DNA from: Arthrobacter sp. zg-Y844
GTDB lineage: Bacteria > Actinomycetota > Actinomycetes > Actinomycetales > Micrococcaceae
Assembly: GCF_024385465.1 (NCBI RefSeq)
Contig: NZ_JANFLS010000001.1
Span: forward strand, 682,001 to 746,000
Direction: 5' to 3'
Length of the DNA: 64,000 nt
Shown piece after piece: positions 1-7,819 of the stretch (positions are counted from its first letter, which is position 1; each line of letters starts with the position of its first letter). Both the position numbers and the translations under genes were made by a program. The notes below the pieces were generated by a model. It made no database searches. It was not told the DNA's origin and worked only from the letters and a program-made list of their open reading frames with translations.

Positions 1-42
1 ACCGCCGAACAGAAGCCAGATGACGTTCAGGATCGCTTTCAT
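1..42 (-). CDS. YccF family membrane protein, N-terminal fragment
   Basis: The minus strand reads an ATG at 42 followed by 13 codons running off the window edge (MKAILNVIWLLFGG). This is the characteristic first stretch of YccF-domain inner-membrane proteins, which open with a hydrophobic segment of the form ILNxIWLxFGG. A GGAG Shine-Dalgarno lies 5 nt upstream of the ATG. The rest of the gene is outside the window. The function of YccF proteins is not established. The call rests on only 14 residues. Confidence 0.6.
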   Translation of the reverse strand, partial: MKAILNVIWLLFGG

Positions 43-117
43 GGCTCCATTGTTCTCTACCCGGTACTGATTAGCCACGGCTTCGCCGCCTGCATACCCG
101 CCCGCCTGCACCTGTCC

Positions 118-123
118 TAGACT
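118..123 (+). promoter_or_regulatory. -10 element of a probable leaderless promoter
   Basis: TAGACT ends 6 nt before the ATG at 130, and there is no Shine-Dalgarno sequence. Transcription starting about 7 nt after the hexamer would begin at or next to the start codon, giving a leaderless mRNA. The same arrangement recurs before several other genes in the window. Confidence 0.5.
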
Positions 124-129
124 GGCGCC

Positions 130-591
130 ATGCCGATCAGCGACGAGAACCCCGCAGACCACCTGACTTCCAGCCAGTGCTGGACCTACGTCCGACAAGC
201 CAAGTTCGGCCGGCTCGCCGTAATTGTCGACGGACATCCCGAAATTTTCCCCGTTAACTTCGCCGTTGACCACGGCACGGTGGTTTTCCGCACCGCGACC
301 GGAACCAAGCTGGCCGGCGCGCTCTCGGGCAATCGGGTTGCGTTCGAAATTGACGGTTACGATGACACGCTGTCCTCCGCCTGGAGCGTGGTGCTCAAGG
401 GCGGCGCCACCCTGCTCGAAGACTTCTCGGAGATCCTGGATTCCGAGGAACTCCCGCTCTTCCCCTGGCAGGCGGGGACGAAAAACGCGTTTGTCCGCAT
501 TGATCCGGAACTGACAACCGGCCGCCGGTTCCTTCTCTCCAATGCTGCCCGCCGCAATGTGCTGCGTGGAATGGGGCTCTACACGGAGTAG
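130..591 (+). CDS. Pyridoxamine 5'-phosphate oxidase-fold flavin-binding protein
   Basis: This 153-residue protein has the split beta-barrel pattern of the Pyridox_ox_2/PNPOx-like family: an N-terminal LTSSQCWTYVRQAKFGRLA segment, a strand with HPEIFPVNFAVD, then FRTATGTKLAGAL, where FMN-family members bind the flavin phosphate. Such small proteins bind FMN, F420 or haem and usually have unknown substrates. Length is normal for the family. The gene stands alone, ends at a strong hairpin shared with the convergent helicase gene, and appears to be transcribed as a leaderless mRNA. The fold assignment is confident; the cofactor and substrate are unknown. Confidence 0.8.
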   Translation: MPISDENPADHLTSSQCWTYVRQAKFGRLAVIVDGHPEIFPVNFAVDHGTVVFRTATGTKLAGALSGNRVAFEIDGYDDTLSSAWSVVLKGGATLLEDFSEILDSEELPLFPWQAGTKNAFVRIDPELTTGRRFLLSNAARRNVLRGMGLYTE

Positions 592-617
592 CCCGCTCGC
601 GCGTAAAGCAGACGCCA

Positions 618-654
618 AAAGAGGCGCCGCACCTCGTGGGTGCGGCGCCTCTTT
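618..654. terminator. Bidirectional intrinsic terminator
   Basis: A perfect 16-bp stem (618-633 with 639-654) around a 5-nt loop carries A and T runs at its ends. It lies between the convergent PNPOx-fold gene and the DEAD-box helicase gene, so it can terminate both. Confidence 0.85.
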
Positions 655-670
655 CGGCTGTTGCTATGCC

Positions 671-2296
671 TTAGCGGGAACGGCGTTCGTTCGACGCCGG
701 CGCGGTGGCGCGGCGGGGACCGGCGGCGCGTGCCGGACGGCCGGAAGCTGCACCGGCGCCGCGGGAGGCTCCGCCTGCACGCTGGCCGCCGCCGGCACCC
801 TCGGCGCGCTGGCCGGTTGCCGGGCGGCGGTTACGGCCGGATGCGGTCGCAGCCGATGCGCTGTTGCGGCGTCCGTCCGAAGACCGGGCCGGGCGCTGCG
901 TACGCAGGTCGTCGCCTGCTGCTGCGCGGTCGTTGCGTTCGCTGCGGTCCGGGCGTTCAGCCGAAACGCGGCCGCGTCCGCCTGTACCGCCGCGTCCGCC
1001 GGCGCGGGGAGCACCCGTGCTGCGGGCTGCGCGCTTGCGCTGGGCGTTGGCGCCGGTGGAGCGGCCGCCGCCCTGCTGCGGGGACTTGGCTGCAAGCTGC
1101 GCAGCGCGGACGTGCGGTTCCACAACAGCCGCGCGTTCGCCGACAAGCTTGGCGATGGACGGCGAATTGTGGCTGACCTTCTCGATGGAAACGTCGACGC
1201 CGGCAGCCTTCATCAGCTTCGACACCTCGCTCTTCTGCTCCGGGAGGGTCAGCGTCACCACGGTTCCGCTGGATCCGGCGCGGGCCGTACGGCCTGAACG
1301 GTGGAGGTAGGCCTTGTGCTCCGTGGGCGGATCAATGTGGACCACGAGTTCAACGTCATCCACGTGGACGCCGCGGGCGGCGACGTCGGTGGCGACCAGG
1401 ACGCGGACGTCGCCGGACGCGAACTCCGCCAGGTTGCGGTCACGGGCATTCTGGGACAGGTTGCCGTGCAGGTCCACCGTGGGGATGCCGTTGTCCGTGA
1501 GGAACTGGGCCATCTTGCGGGCGTGGTGCTTGGTGCGCATGAACATGATGCGGCGGCCCTGGCCACCGGCCAGTTCCTTGACCAGCAGCTTCTTGGCGGT
1601 CTGGTCCTGGACCAGCAGCACGTGGTGCTCCATGGTGGACACCGCTGCCTGCGGCTCATCCACGGAGTGCGTCAGCGGGTTGGACAGGTAACGGCGGACC
1701 AGCTTGTCCACGCCGTTGTCCAGCGTGGCGGAGAACAGCATCCGCTGGCCCTTTTCCGGGGTGCGGTCCAGCAGGCGCTGGACAACCGGCAGGAAGCCGA
1801 GGTCCGCCATGTGGTCGGCCTCGTCCAGGACGGTGATCTCGACGGACTCGAGGCTGATGACCTTCTGCTTCATCAGGTCTTCGAGGCGGCCCGGGCAGGC
1901 GATGACGATGTCGACGCCGGCCTTGAGTGCCTTTTCCTGGCGCTGCTGGGACACGCCGCCGTAAATCACGGTGGTGTTCAGGCCCAGTTCCTTCGCGAGC
2001 GGCTCAATCACGTTGTTGATCTGCGTGGCCAGTTCGCGGGTCGGCGCCAGGACCAGGCCCAGCGGGCGGTTCGGGCGGCGGCGGTAGGCTGCCTCGTTCT
2101 CGGCCAGCCGGGTGACCAGCGGGAGGGAGAAGGCGAGGGTCTTGCCCGAGCCGGTGCGGCCGCGGCCCAGGACGTCGCGGCCCTTGAGGGTGTCCGGAAG
2201 GGTTTCCACCTGGATGGGGAAGGCCTCGTCAATTCCGGCGGCGGCGAGGGAGGAAACAAGTGCCTTGGGCACACCAAGGGCAGCAAAAGTGGTCAT
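671..2296 (-). CDS. DEAD-box RNA helicase with basic C-terminal tail
   Basis: A 541-residue ATP-dependent RNA helicase. Visible motifs in order are the F/Q motif (GIDEAFPIQ, about 21-29), Walker A GRTGSGKT (46-53, Lys52), PTREL (85-89), DEAD (158-161), SAT (FSATL) and motif VI (HRSGRTARAG). The two RecA domains end near residue 390; the last ~140 residues are rich in Arg, Gly and Ala, a tail typical of actinobacterial RhlE/CsdA-type helicases that bind structured RNA in ribosome assembly or cold adaptation. The start is ATG at 2296 without a clear Shine-Dalgarno. The ~165 bp upstream are less GC-rich and include a CCCCC/GGGGG hairpin (about 2328-2352), consistent with a long regulated leader. 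Family is certain; the exact subfamily is not. Confidence 0.92.
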   Translation of the reverse strand: MTTFAALGVPKALVSSLAAAGIDEAFPIQVETLPDTLKGRDVLGRGRTGSGKTLAFSLPLVTRLAENEAAYRRRPNRPLGLVLAPTRELATQINNVIEPLAKELGLNTTVIYGGVSQQRQEKALKAGVDIVIACPGRLEDLMKQKVISLESVEITVLDEADHMADLGFLPVVQRLLDRTPEKGQRMLFSATLDNGVDKLVRRYLSNPLTHSVDEPQAAVSTMEHHVLLVQDQTAKKLLVKELAGGQGRRIMFMRTKHHARKMAQFLTDNGIPTVDLHGNLSQNARDRNLAEFASGDVRVLVATDVAARGVHVDDVELVVHIDPPTEHKAYLHRSGRTARAGSSGTVVTLTLPEQKSEVSKLMKAAGVDVSIEKVSHNSPSIAKLVGERAAVVEPHVRAAQLAAKSPQQGGGRSTGANAQRKRAARSTGAPRAGGRGGTGGRGRVSAERPDRSERNDRAAAGDDLRTQRPARSSDGRRNSASAATASGRNRRPATGQRAEGAGGGQRAGGASRGAGAASGRPARAAGPRRATAPASNERRSR

Positions 2297-2569
2297 TAAA
2301 GACAGGCAACTTTCGGTAAGAGGCCCCCAACGCCGTTTGGGCCGGGGGTTCGCCGAAGAAAAGTCAGACAGTGTCTACCGCACTGAAGCGGGACAAAAGA
2401 AAGCGTTCATCGACGCAGGCTGGACTGCTTACACACACTGTTTAAACCTTGGATTTTAAGCACGGTTCAACAGTGGCAGGACCAACATCTGCCTCCAGTT
2501 TACCGCAATGCGGAAACTTTCCTAATCGGGGGCGGGGGCTGCGGTGAAATCCGGACCCGCGGCAGCCGA

Positions 2570-2575
2570 TAGCAT
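2570..2575 (+). promoter_or_regulatory. -10 element, probable leaderless start of trmB
   Basis: TAGCAT ends 8 nt before the trmB ATG at 2584, with no Shine-Dalgarno between them. It fits the leaderless pattern seen elsewhere in the window but matches the consensus less well than the other cases. Confidence 0.35.
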
Positions 2576-2583
2576 TAACAGTA

Positions 2584-3450
2584 ATGACTACTGAACCAGC
2601 CCTGCCCGACGCCGCCGAAACCGGGCCGGTGGATCCCGCCGCCGGCACCGACGAGGAGCAGCATTTCCGCTCTCCGGTGTCCTTTGTCCGGCGCGGCTCG
2701 CGCCTGCAGGGCCGCCGCCAGCAGGCCTGGGACGAACTCTCCGACCGCTTCGTGGTTGATGTCCCGCGTGACGAAGCGGACACCTCGGTGCACCCCGGGT
2801 ATGTGTTCGACGCCGCCGCCGAGTTCGGGCGCACCGCTCCCCTCGTCGTCGAAATCGGCTCCGGCCTGGGCGAGGCCGTTGCCCATGCCGCCGAGCAGAA
2901 TCCGGACAAGGACTTCCTTGCCGTGGAGGTCTATCTTCCCGGCCTGGCGCAGACGCTGCAGCGGATCGGCCAGAAGGGCCTGACGAATATCCGCGTGGTC
3001 CAGGCAAATGCCCCGGAGGTGCTGGCCAGCATGCTCCCGGCCGGGTCCGTGGCGGAGGTTTGGGTGTTCTTCCCCGACCCCTGGCACAAGACCCGCCACC
3101 ACAAGCGCCGCCTGGTCAAGGAATCCTTCGCGGAGCTGGTGGCCCGGGTGCTGGAGCCCGGCGGCACGTGGCGCCTGGCAACCGACTGGTCCGACTACGC
3201 CGTGCAGATGCGCGAGGTGCTGGATGCATCGGCGCGGTTCGAGAATCTGCACGCCGGCGAGCGTGCCGGTGAAGAAAGCCCGCTGACGCGCGTGCACCGG
3301 GAGGGCCTGGAGAACAAGGCCCCGGAAGACGACGTCGATACCCGCGGCGGCTGGGCCCCGCGCTTCGAAGGCCGGACCCTGACCAGCTTCGAGAACAAGG
3401 CCCACGAGGCCGGCCGACTGATTTTCGACCTTGCTTACCGAAGGATCTAA
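2584..3450 (+). CDS. trmB: tRNA (guanine46-N7)-methyltransferase TrmB
   Basis: A 288-residue SAM-dependent enzyme forming m7G46 in the variable loop of tRNAs. The Rossmann methyltransferase motif VEIGSGLGE starts near residue 89 and the family signature PDPWHK is at 164-169, followed by HHKRRL. An extra ~60 residues before the core, including RSPVSFVRRGSRLQGRRQ, are typical of actinobacterial TrmB. It heads a tight plus-strand operon: the NYN-domain gene begins 5 nt after its stop and a second methyltransferase overlaps that gene. The start codon lies just after a possible -10 element, suggesting a leaderless transcript. Confidence 0.95.
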   Translation: MTTEPALPDAAETGPVDPAAGTDEEQHFRSPVSFVRRGSRLQGRRQQAWDELSDRFVVDVPRDEADTSVHPGYVFDAAAEFGRTAPLVVEIGSGLGEAVAHAAEQNPDKDFLAVEVYLPGLAQTLQRIGQKGLTNIRVVQANAPEVLASMLPAGSVAEVWVFFPDPWHKTRHHKRRLVKESFAELVARVLEPGGTWRLATDWSDYAVQMREVLDASARFENLHAGERAGEESPLTRVHREGLENKAPEDDVDTRGGWAPRFEGRTLTSFENKAHEAGRLIFDLAYRRI

Positions 3451-3455
3451 CTGAA

Positions 3456-4454
3456 ATGACTGAACCGAACGACGCACGCGTCGGCCTCTACATCGATTTC
3501 GACAACATTGTCATCTCGCGCTATCAGCAGTTGCATGGCCGCAACGCGTTCCAGCGCGACGGGATCCGCAATTTCGACCGGACGAACCGCGAGGCCGACC
3601 CCGAAGTTGCCGCCAAGCTCACCGCCGCCACGGTGGATTTCAACGCCATTATCGATTTCGCCGCTTCCTTCGGAACCCTCGTGGTCAACCGCGCCTATGC
3701 CGACTGGTCGGTGCCCGTGAACGCGAGTTACCAGCGCCAGCTGATGTCCCGGGCAGTGGACCTCACGCAGCTGTTCACCACCACGACGCGCGGAACCAAG
3801 AACGGGGCGGATATCCGCCTCGCCGTGGACGTCGTCGAAGACCTCTTCCGCCTGCCCGACCTGACCCATGTCATCATCGTGGCCGGCGACAGCGATTACA
3901 TTGCCCTCGCACAGAAGTCCAAGCGGCTCGGCCGCTTCGTCGTCGGCATCGGCGTCGCCGGGTCGACCAGCACGTCCCTCGCTGCGGCCTGCGATGAGTT
4001 CGAGGATTACGACTCGCTTCCCGGCATCGAAGCCGCAGCCGCCGCTCCGGCCGCGGCGGATACCTCGGCCGGGAAAACCGCGGCCCCGACGGATTCCCAG
4101 CCCGATCCCGCCCCTGCCCGCAGGCTCACAACGGTCCCCATGTTCTCGCACACGGGACAGGCCGGGTTTGAGGAGCCGGAACCCGCCGACGACGTCGACC
4201 CGGGTGTCCTCGCCACGGAACTCCTCGTACGGGCCCTGCAGATCGGCCACGCCAAGGGCGACGCCGACGAGTGGCTCAACACGGGCACGGTCAAGAACCA
4301 GATGCGCCGGATGGACCCGGCCTTCAACGAGAAGCCGCTGGGCTTCCGGTCCTTCACCGATTTCCTCTCCTCGCACGGCGACCTGGTGGAGCTGGACGAC
4401 GACGGACCCCAGCGCCTTATCCGTCTTCGCCCGGAGGCTGACACCCGCCGGTGA
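3456..4454 (+). CDS. NYN-domain RNase-like protein with C-terminal OST-HTH/LOTUS domain
   Basis: The 332-residue protein starts with a NYN (PIN-like) domain: YIDFDNI with Asp14/Asp16, NRAYADW, KNGADIRLAVD and IVAGDSDY supply the acidic residues expected of a metal-dependent ribonuclease. A low-complexity Ala/Pro linker (about 185-240) leads to an OST-HTH/LOTUS domain (about 245-325; LATELLVRALQIG ... GFRSFTDFLSSHGDLVEL), a winged helix that binds RNA. Proteins with this architecture are widespread but their targets in bacteria are largely unknown. The gene lies 5 nt after trmB and overlaps the next gene by 4 nt, so a role in RNA metabolism is reasonable but inferred. Confidence 0.88.
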   Translation: MTEPNDARVGLYIDFDNIVISRYQQLHGRNAFQRDGIRNFDRTNREADPEVAAKLTAATVDFNAIIDFAASFGTLVVNRAYADWSVPVNASYQRQLMSRAVDLTQLFTTTTRGTKNGADIRLAVDVVEDLFRLPDLTHVIIVAGDSDYIALAQKSKRLGRFVVGIGVAGSTSTSLAAACDEFEDYDSLPGIEAAAAAPAAADTSAGKTAAPTDSQPDPAPARRLTTVPMFSHTGQAGFEEPEPADDVDPGVLATELLVRALQIGHAKGDADEWLNTGTVKNQMRRMDPAFNEKPLGFRSFTDFLSSHGDLVELDDDGPQRLIRLRPEADTRR

Positions 4455-5101
4455 CACGCAGCGCCGAGCCCTCCGATTTCCAGCCGCGGGATCCAGCAGC
4501 CGTCGAGGAGCTGTGGGACCGGCGCTACGCCGGCAGCAGCGAACTGTGGAGCGGGCAGCCGAATGCCGTGCTGGTCAGCGAGGCCCGGGGGCTCCGGCCT
4601 GCCCGCGCCTTGGATGTGGGCTGCGGTGAGGGTGCAGACGCCCTGTGGCTGGCGGAACAGGGGTGGGACGTCACTGCACTGGACGTCTCGGGGGTAGCCC
4701 TCGCCCGGGCGGCCCGCCAGGCCGGGCTGCGTTCGGTCCGGGTGGAGTGGGTGCATGCCGGTCTGGTCGAGGCTGCCCTGCCGCCGGCGTCCTTTGACCT
4801 GGTTTCGGCGCAGTACCCCGTACTCCTGCGGACTGACGGGAACGAAGCGGAACACGCGCTGCTTCGCGCCGTCGCGCCGGGCGGGGTTCTCCTGTGGGTG
4901 CACCATCCGCCGCCCACTGCGGAGGAAGCGAAGGCCCGCGGAATTGACCTTCACGAGTACGTGGGAGTCGCCGACGTGGCCGCACTGCTCGATGACGATT
5001 GGCGGACAGAGGTCGACGAAACCCGCCCACGGCACGTTGCCAGCGGTGCGGGCGCCCACCACACCGAGGATGTTGTGCTGCGCGCACGGCGGCTGCGCTA
5101 G
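4451..5101 (+). CDS. Class I SAM-dependent methyltransferase
   Basis: A 216-residue small methyltransferase of the Methyltransf_11/TehB-like group. WDRRYAG, then ALDVGCGEGADALWLAEQGWDVTALDVS, form the SAM-binding motif I and post-I acidic loop; LVSAQYPVLL is the motif IV region. It starts with GTG inside the GTGA overlap with the NYN-domain gene, so the two are translationally coupled. Homologues act on small molecules (halides, thiols, tellurite) or remain uncharacterised, and nothing in the sequence fixes the substrate. Confidence 0.85.
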   Translation: MTRSAEPSDFQPRDPAAVEELWDRRYAGSSELWSGQPNAVLVSEARGLRPARALDVGCGEGADALWLAEQGWDVTALDVSGVALARAARQAGLRSVRVEWVHAGLVEAALPPASFDLVSAQYPVLLRTDGNEAEHALLRAVAPGGVLLWVHHPPPTAEEAKARGIDLHEYVGVADVAALLDDDWRTEVDETRPRHVASGAGAHHTEDVVLRARRLR

Positions 5102-5230
5102 CCCTCCGGCTGCTTTCCCTCCCGGGGGACCGCCTGCCCGCCTCCCGCTCATTGACAGGTGCAACGCGGCGTCGCGAGCATGGTGTCTGGCACGGTTACC
5201 CAGTGCCGTCATCAAAACGGGGAGGGCACC

Positions 5231-5326
5231 ATGTCCGGCCGTGTTTCCATCGATCTGTTTATGACGCTGGACGGCGGACCCCCGGAACCGGACTCGTCGG
5301 GTCCTGACCGGAGCGACGGCACCTAG
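5231..5326 (+). pseudogene. Remnant of a RibD_C-type dihydrofolate reductase family gene
   Basis: A 31-codon ORF with a good Shine-Dalgarno (GGAGGGCACC-ATG) encodes MSGRVSIDLFMTLDGG..., the stereotyped N-terminus of deaminase/reductase (RibD_C, DHFR-like) proteins, then stops at TAG in a Pro/Asp-rich stretch with no recognisable continuation in any frame before the convergent MOSC gene 3 nt later. The start signal and first ~15 codons look intact while the other ~170 residues of a normal family member are gone. A decayed gene is the simplest reading; a short expressed peptide cannot be excluded. Confidence 0.55.
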
Positions 5327-5329
5327 CCG

Positions 5330-6064
5330 TTACGCGGTTCGGTTGCGGCGAAGGGTGACGACGTCTCCGACCCGCAGCTTCCCGGTCTGCACGGCATACG
5401 CCTGGAGCCCGAATTCAGCGGAGTGGTGCGCGCCGAGGAGCTTCAACGCCTTGCGCTCCGCCGGGACACCGGCCTGCGCCTGGTCGATCATCACGCAGCG
5501 GGGCATCCCCTCCCCCAGACGCAGGATGACCTCGCCGCCGAGAACCAGTTCGGCGCCGACCCAGCCGTCCTCGCAGAACGCCGGCCGGGAACCGGTGTCG
5601 ATGACGATATTGGCACGGAAACGGCGCTCATCCACCGCACCGGCCAGGACCTCGAGTGCGGCAAGTGAGGATGTGGTCACCAGGTGCAGGGGTGTCTCGT
5701 CATGGTGCCTGACAGCGGTTTCGGGCCGCAGCGTCAGTTCCCGGCCGAAGGCCGCGCTCAGCGCCCGGGAGGCGGCCGGATCATCGACTCGATATTGACG
5801 GCCCTCGGGGCTCAGCAGCAACGGCGCAGTTTCACTGTCCTCGATGCTGGAGGACCACTGCATTAACCCGGGCACGGGGCGGAAGCGCCGGGTCCGTTTG
5901 CCGCTGGCGATGCCGCCGTCGTAGGTGTAAACCGCCCACCGGCGGTCATGCTGCAATCCCCGGTCGGTCACGGTGGAGGCGCGCAGCGCCTGGCCCGCGG
6001 TCGACTTGACCGGATAGCGGTACAACGCCTGGACGCTACCTACGGGGGTTTCCTCATATGGCAT
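5330..6064 (-). CDS. MOSC domain-containing protein
   Basis: A 244-residue protein with the MOSC N-terminal beta-barrel (SVQALYRYPVKSTAGQAL, DRGLQHDRRWAVY) followed by a MOSC domain (RRFRANIVIDTG, LGEGMPRCVMID). The Cys of PRCVMID is the conserved MOSC cysteine that binds sulfur or the molybdenum-cofactor ligand. The family includes the mARC, YcbX and YiiM enzymes, which reduce N-hydroxylated compounds with Moco. Length is typical of single-unit YcbX-like proteins without a ferredoxin domain. No redox partner is encoded nearby and there is no clear Shine-Dalgarno before the ATG at 6064. Confidence 0.88.
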   Translation of the reverse strand: MPYEETPVGSVQALYRYPVKSTAGQALRASTVTDRGLQHDRRWAVYTYDGGIASGKRTRRFRPVPGLMQWSSSIEDSETAPLLLSPEGRQYRVDDPAASRALSAAFGRELTLRPETAVRHHDETPLHLVTTSSLAALEVLAGAVDERRFRANIVIDTGSRPAFCEDGWVGAELVLGGEVILRLGEGMPRCVMIDQAQAGVPAERKALKLLGAHHSAEFGLQAYAVQTGKLRVGDVVTLRRNRTA

Positions 6065-6101
6065 CCCGGCATTGTGTCATAAAGGCCCTGCAGGCCGGCG
6101 C

Positions 6102-6614
6102 TTAGAGCGACTGGATGTAGCCGTCGTCGGCGTAGTTCCGTTCGGCGGACTTGCCGGCGGGAAGCGCGCGCAGCCGGCTCCGGCGTTCCATCAGCGAGAC
6201 CAGGCCCAGCTGCTGCACGGCGGTGGCGGCGGCCGGCGGGCGCTGCCCGCGGCTGAGGGTGACGACGTCGCCGGCGAGCCCGGCAGCGAAGACGCGGCTG
6301 CGGTCGGGGGCGCGCCGCTGGGCCTCGTCCAGTTCGGTGGAGAGTTCCACGATCCGCTGGCGCAGGCCGGTGACTTGGTTCTGCAGCTCCATGATCCGTT
6401 TGATGCCTTCGAGGGAGACCCCCTCCTGGGAGAGCTTCTGGACCTCGCGCAGCAGTTCGATGTCGCGCTGGGAGTAACGGCGGGACCGCCCCGGAGCCCG
6501 GCTGGGACGGACAATCCCGAGCCGGTCGTATTGCCGGAGGGTCTGCGGATGCATCTCCGCGAGCTCAGCGGCAACGGAGATCACGAAGATAGGCGCATTG
6601 ACGTCTATGCCCAT
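6102..6614 (-). CDS. hspR: Heat-shock repressor HspR (MerR family)
   Basis: A 170-residue MerR-type regulator. The winged helix-turn-helix is visible in the first 70 residues (ISVAAELAEMHPQTLRQYDR, LGIVRPSRAPGRSRRYSQRD), followed by a coiled coil. HspR, with DnaK as co-repressor, binds HAIR sites and represses its own operon in actinobacteria. I chose the ATG at 6614 because AAGGAGGAACA lies just upstream and homologues begin here; the frame stays open further upstream without a signal. It is the last gene of dnaK-grpE-dnaJ-hspR, 69 nt after dnaJ, and two HAIR sites at the operon promoter match its known target. Confidence 0.93.
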   Translation of the reverse strand: MGIDVNAPIFVISVAAELAEMHPQTLRQYDRLGIVRPSRAPGRSRRYSQRDIELLREVQKLSQEGVSLEGIKRIMELQNQVTGLRQRIVELSTELDEAQRRAPDRSRVFAAGLAGDVVTLSRGQRPPAAATAVQQLGLVSLMERRSRLRALPAGKSAERNYADDGYIQSL

Positions 6615-6683
6615 TGTTCCTCCTTCACTGCTGTTGAAATGGTAACGCGGGAAGTTCACCCTCCGGGGAGCGGAGCGCCGGAA

Positions 6684-7682
6684 TTACAGCCGTGCTTTTG
6701 CTGCCAATCCGACCCTGGGGTCCTCGCCCTTGGTCGCGTCGGCGAATGCCTCGACGGCTTCCCGGGCGTCCTTGTTCAGGTGGGTGGGAACGGCGACGTC
6801 GATAGTCACCAACAGGTCCCCGTTGCCCTTGGAGGTGTGCACGCCGCGGCCCTTGACCCGCAGGGTGCGTCCCGACGGTGTTCCGGCGGGTACCTTGAGC
6901 CGGACGGTGTCGGAGGTGAGGGTGGGCACCTCGATGGTCGCACCGAGGGCGGCCTCGGGGAACGAGACCGGAACATGGATCCGGATGTTGTTGCCCTCGC
7001 GGGTGAAGAAATCGTGCGGCGTGACGTGGACGGTGACCATCAGGTCCCCCGCGCCTGCGGCGCCGGGCTGGCCCTTGCCGCGCACCCGGATCTTCTGGCC
7101 GTCCTTGACGCCGGCCGGCACCCGGACCTCCACCACTTCGCCGCTGGGTTCGCGCAGGCCGATCACGGTTCCGTTAATGGACCCGGCGAAGGAAATGGTG
7201 GTGCTGGCCGTGCGGTCGGCACCCTTGGTGGGCGGCGGGGCGCCGAAACCGCCGCCGCCGAAGCCGCCGCCGCCGAAAAGGTCGGCGAATTCGGGCGGGA
7301 TGTTGCTGCCGCCCGCGTTGAAGGTGGTCCGCCGGCCGCCGCCGCGTGCGGTCTGGCCGAACAGGTCACCGAAGATGTCCTCGAAGCCGGCTCCGCCGGC
7401 GCCGCCGCCGCCGCCCTGGGGGCCGCCGGCAGTAAACCGGGCGCCGCTGCCCATGGCACGGATGGCATCATACTGCTGGCGTTCCTCGGCGTCGGACAGG
7501 ACCGAATACGCCTCGGAGAGGTCCTTGAACATACGCTCGGAGTTGGCGTCGCCCTGGTTCTGATCGGGATGGTACTTCCGCGCCAGTTTGCGGTACGCCT
7601 TCTTGATGTCGGCGTCGGACGCATCCTTGGGAACACCCAGAATCTTGTAAAAGTCCTTATCGACCCAATCCTGACTAGCCAA
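6684..7682 (-). CDS. dnaJ: Co-chaperone DnaJ, type II (no zinc fingers)
   Basis: A 332-residue J-domain protein that stimulates DnaK ATPase and delivers unfolded substrates. The J domain covers about residues 10-75 with HPD at 38-40. A Gly/Phe-rich stretch follows ([20 protein letters not shown]), then two C-terminal beta-sandwich domains. The CxxCxGxG zinc repeats of type I DnaJ are absent, so it is the CbpA-like form usual for hspR-linked dnaJ genes of this group. I chose the TTG at 7682: AGGAAGGGAC lies at good spacing before it and the product then begins with [16 protein letters not shown], the expected N-terminus. A terminator-like hairpin separates it from grpE. Confidence 0.93.
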   Translation of the reverse strand: MASQDWVDKDFYKILGVPKDASDADIKKAYRKLARKYHPDQNQGDANSERMFKDLSEAYSVLSDAEERQQYDAIRAMGSGARFTAGGPQGGGGGAGGAGFEDIFGDLFGQTARGGGRRTTFNAGGSNIPPEFADLFGGGGFGGGGFGAPPPTKGADRTASTTISFAGSINGTVIGLREPSGEVVEVRVPAGVKDGQKIRVRGKGQPGAAGAGDLMVTVHVTPHDFFTREGNNIRIHVPVSFPEAALGATIEVPTLTSDTVRLKVPAGTPSGRTLRVKGRGVHTSKGNGDLLVTIDVAVPTHLNKDAREAVEAFADATKGEDPRVGLAAKARL

Positions 7683-7779
7683 TTGGTGTCCCTTCCTCAT
7701 ATGCGAATCCCGCTGCATTGCCGCGAAAACACGGCTGCCGGGCCTGCTGCCCCTGCTGCGGGACCTGCCGATGGAAAAA

Positions 7780-7811
7780 TGTCCGGGGCCGCTTTACGGC
7801 GGCCCCGGACA
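7780..7811 (-). terminator. Intra-operon terminator-like hairpin between grpE and dnaJ
   Basis: On the minus strand a 12-13 bp GC stem (7799-7811 with 7780-7792, 6-nt loop) is followed directly by ATTTTT, so it meets the criteria for an intrinsic terminator. It sits 9 nt after the grpE stop and about 100 nt before dnaJ. It probably attenuates rather than ends operon transcription, lowering dnaJ-hspR relative to dnaK-grpE. Confidence 0.75.
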
Positions 7812-7819
7812 CGGTGCAA

